5,868 nt of DNA from DASWHX01 sp036397995. GTDB taxonomy: Bacteria > Bacteroidota > Bacteroidia > Cytophagales > Cyclobacteriaceae. This document shows, one piece after another, positions 5,227-5,868 of the stretch; within the stretch, counting starts at the first letter, position 1, and each line of letters opens with the position of its first letter. A program made the translations under genes and the position numbers. The notes under the pieces are model-generated. The model saw only the letters and a program-made list of their open reading frames with translations. It was not told the DNA's origin and did not search any database. The DNA is taken from NCBI GenBank assembly GCA_036397995.1, contig DASWHX010000201.1:1-5868 (forward strand). Reading direction: 5' to 3'.

Positions 5227-5868
5227 ATGATAAATGTAACCACTGGAATCATCCTGGACACCAGAAGAATCAAGAAGGATGGCTCATACCCTGCTAAACT
5301 CCGCATTTGCCATTTAAGGAAGCGTAAATACTACTCCATCGGGAAATCCTATACTGAGACGGATTTTGTTAAAATCGAAGACAAGAAGTCCAGAGGATGG
5401 CATAAAGAAGAAAGGGTAATATTAAACGCAATTACGGCTAAGGCTGAAGATGCTATTAAGAAGATTGAGCAGTTTTCATTCAGTGCCTTTGAAAGGAAGT
5501 TCTTTATAAGTAAAACAGATAGAGAAAGCGTGTATTTCCATTTTCAGGAGTATATAGACTTTTTGAATAAACAGGCGAGGGTAAACACAGCGGATAGCTA
5601 CCGATCTGCTCTAAACTCCCTGATAGCCTTTAAGCGAAGTCTTTCCTTTAACGAAGTTACGGTAGAATTTCTGAACAGGTATGAAGCCTGGATGAAATCA
5701 GAAGATAGGTCACCTTCAACAGTAGGAATCTATATTAGGAGTTTGCGAACCATCATAAACAATGCAATAAAGCAAGGTGATTTGGTGATGAGCAACTATC
5801 CATTTGGGAAGCATGGATACCAAATACCCAATTCCAGGAATATAAAGAAAGCACTTAGACTGAGGGAG
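5227..5868 (+). CDS. Tyrosine recombinase/integrase, N-terminal part
   Basis: The frame is open from ATG 5227 to the window edge (214 residues, no stop) with an in-frame TAG at 5221-5223, which fixes the start. Residues 1-85 match the arm-type DNA-binding domain of Bacteroidota integrases: a first strand GIILDTRRIKKDGSYPAKL, then RKRKYYSIGKSYTETDF, then a Lys/Glu-rich helix. Residues 100-195 match the SAM-like core-binding domain, with YFHFQEYIDFLNKQ, TADSYRSALNSLIAF, VEFLNRYEAWM and STVGIYIRSLRTIINNAI. The catalytic domain with its R..HxxR..Y residues lies beyond the window, so activity cannot be judged. It likely catalyses integration and excision at the tRNA fragment 145 bases to its left. 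Family members run to about 400 residues, so roughly half is visible. The gene is partial only because of the window edge. Confidence 0.9.
   Translation, partial: MINVTTGIILDTRRIKKDGSYPAKLRICHLRKRKYYSIGKSYTETDFVKIEDKKSRGWHKEERVILNAITAKAEDAIKKIEQFSFSAFERKFFISKTDRESVYFHFQEYIDFLNKQARVNTADSYRSALNSLIAFKRSLSFNEVTVEFLNRYEAWMKSEDRSPSTVGIYIRSLRTIINNAIKQGDLVMSNYPFGKHGYQIPNSRNIKKALRLRE

Noticed and set aside
5070..5297. 75-residue plus-strand frame across the integrase promoter
   Set aside because: It starts inside the tRNA fragment, passes over the promoter and overlaps the integrase in another frame. Its hydrophobic look comes from AT-rich DNA.

Overview
The window looks like chromosomal DNA from a member of the Bacteroidota. 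The start codons lack Shine-Dalgarno sequences, two promoters carry a perfect TAnnTTTG -7 box (3817-3824 and 5199-5206), and the integrase at the right end has the Bacteroidota-type arm-binding plus SAM-like architecture. These assignments come from reading motifs; no database search was run.

Left part (1-2577). Positions 1-325 hold AT-rich DNA and a short, probably decayed plus-strand reading frame. A symmetrical hairpin at 353-389 can terminate it and also the convergent gene on its other side. That gene, 433-2106 (minus), encodes a 557-residue TPR lipoprotein of a widespread but uncharacterised family. Behind it on the same strand, 2178-2577 is the broken N-terminal part of a SIR2-like protein. 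Its ATG reads straight into the GAGxS nucleotide-binding motif and then shifts frame at a GGG run.

Middle (2578-3787). A plus-strand gene (2749-3387) encodes a protein of unknown function with a Tat-like or membrane-anchor N-terminus. It is followed by about 400 bases with no gene, and these contain the first of two tRNA 3'-half fragments (3617-3662).

Right part (3788-5868). An Xre-type repressor and an ImmA/IrrE metallopeptidase form a two-gene operon (3848-4817). Its promoter carries two near-identical palindromic operators, one of which has the -7 box inside it. The operon is bracketed by the tRNA fragments at 3617-3662 and 5035-5077. Just right of the second fragment a tyrosine recombinase starts (5227) and runs off the window. 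The simplest reading is tandem integration at the 3' end of a tRNA gene: a small 1.4-kb unit carrying only Xre-ImmA, then a larger element whose integrase is visible and whose far end, with the intact tRNA, should lie to the right. The Xre-ImmA pair probably acts as a self-regulated switch or toxin-antitoxin-like module. The SIR2-like remnant outside the repeats hints at older turnover of defence genes nearby.
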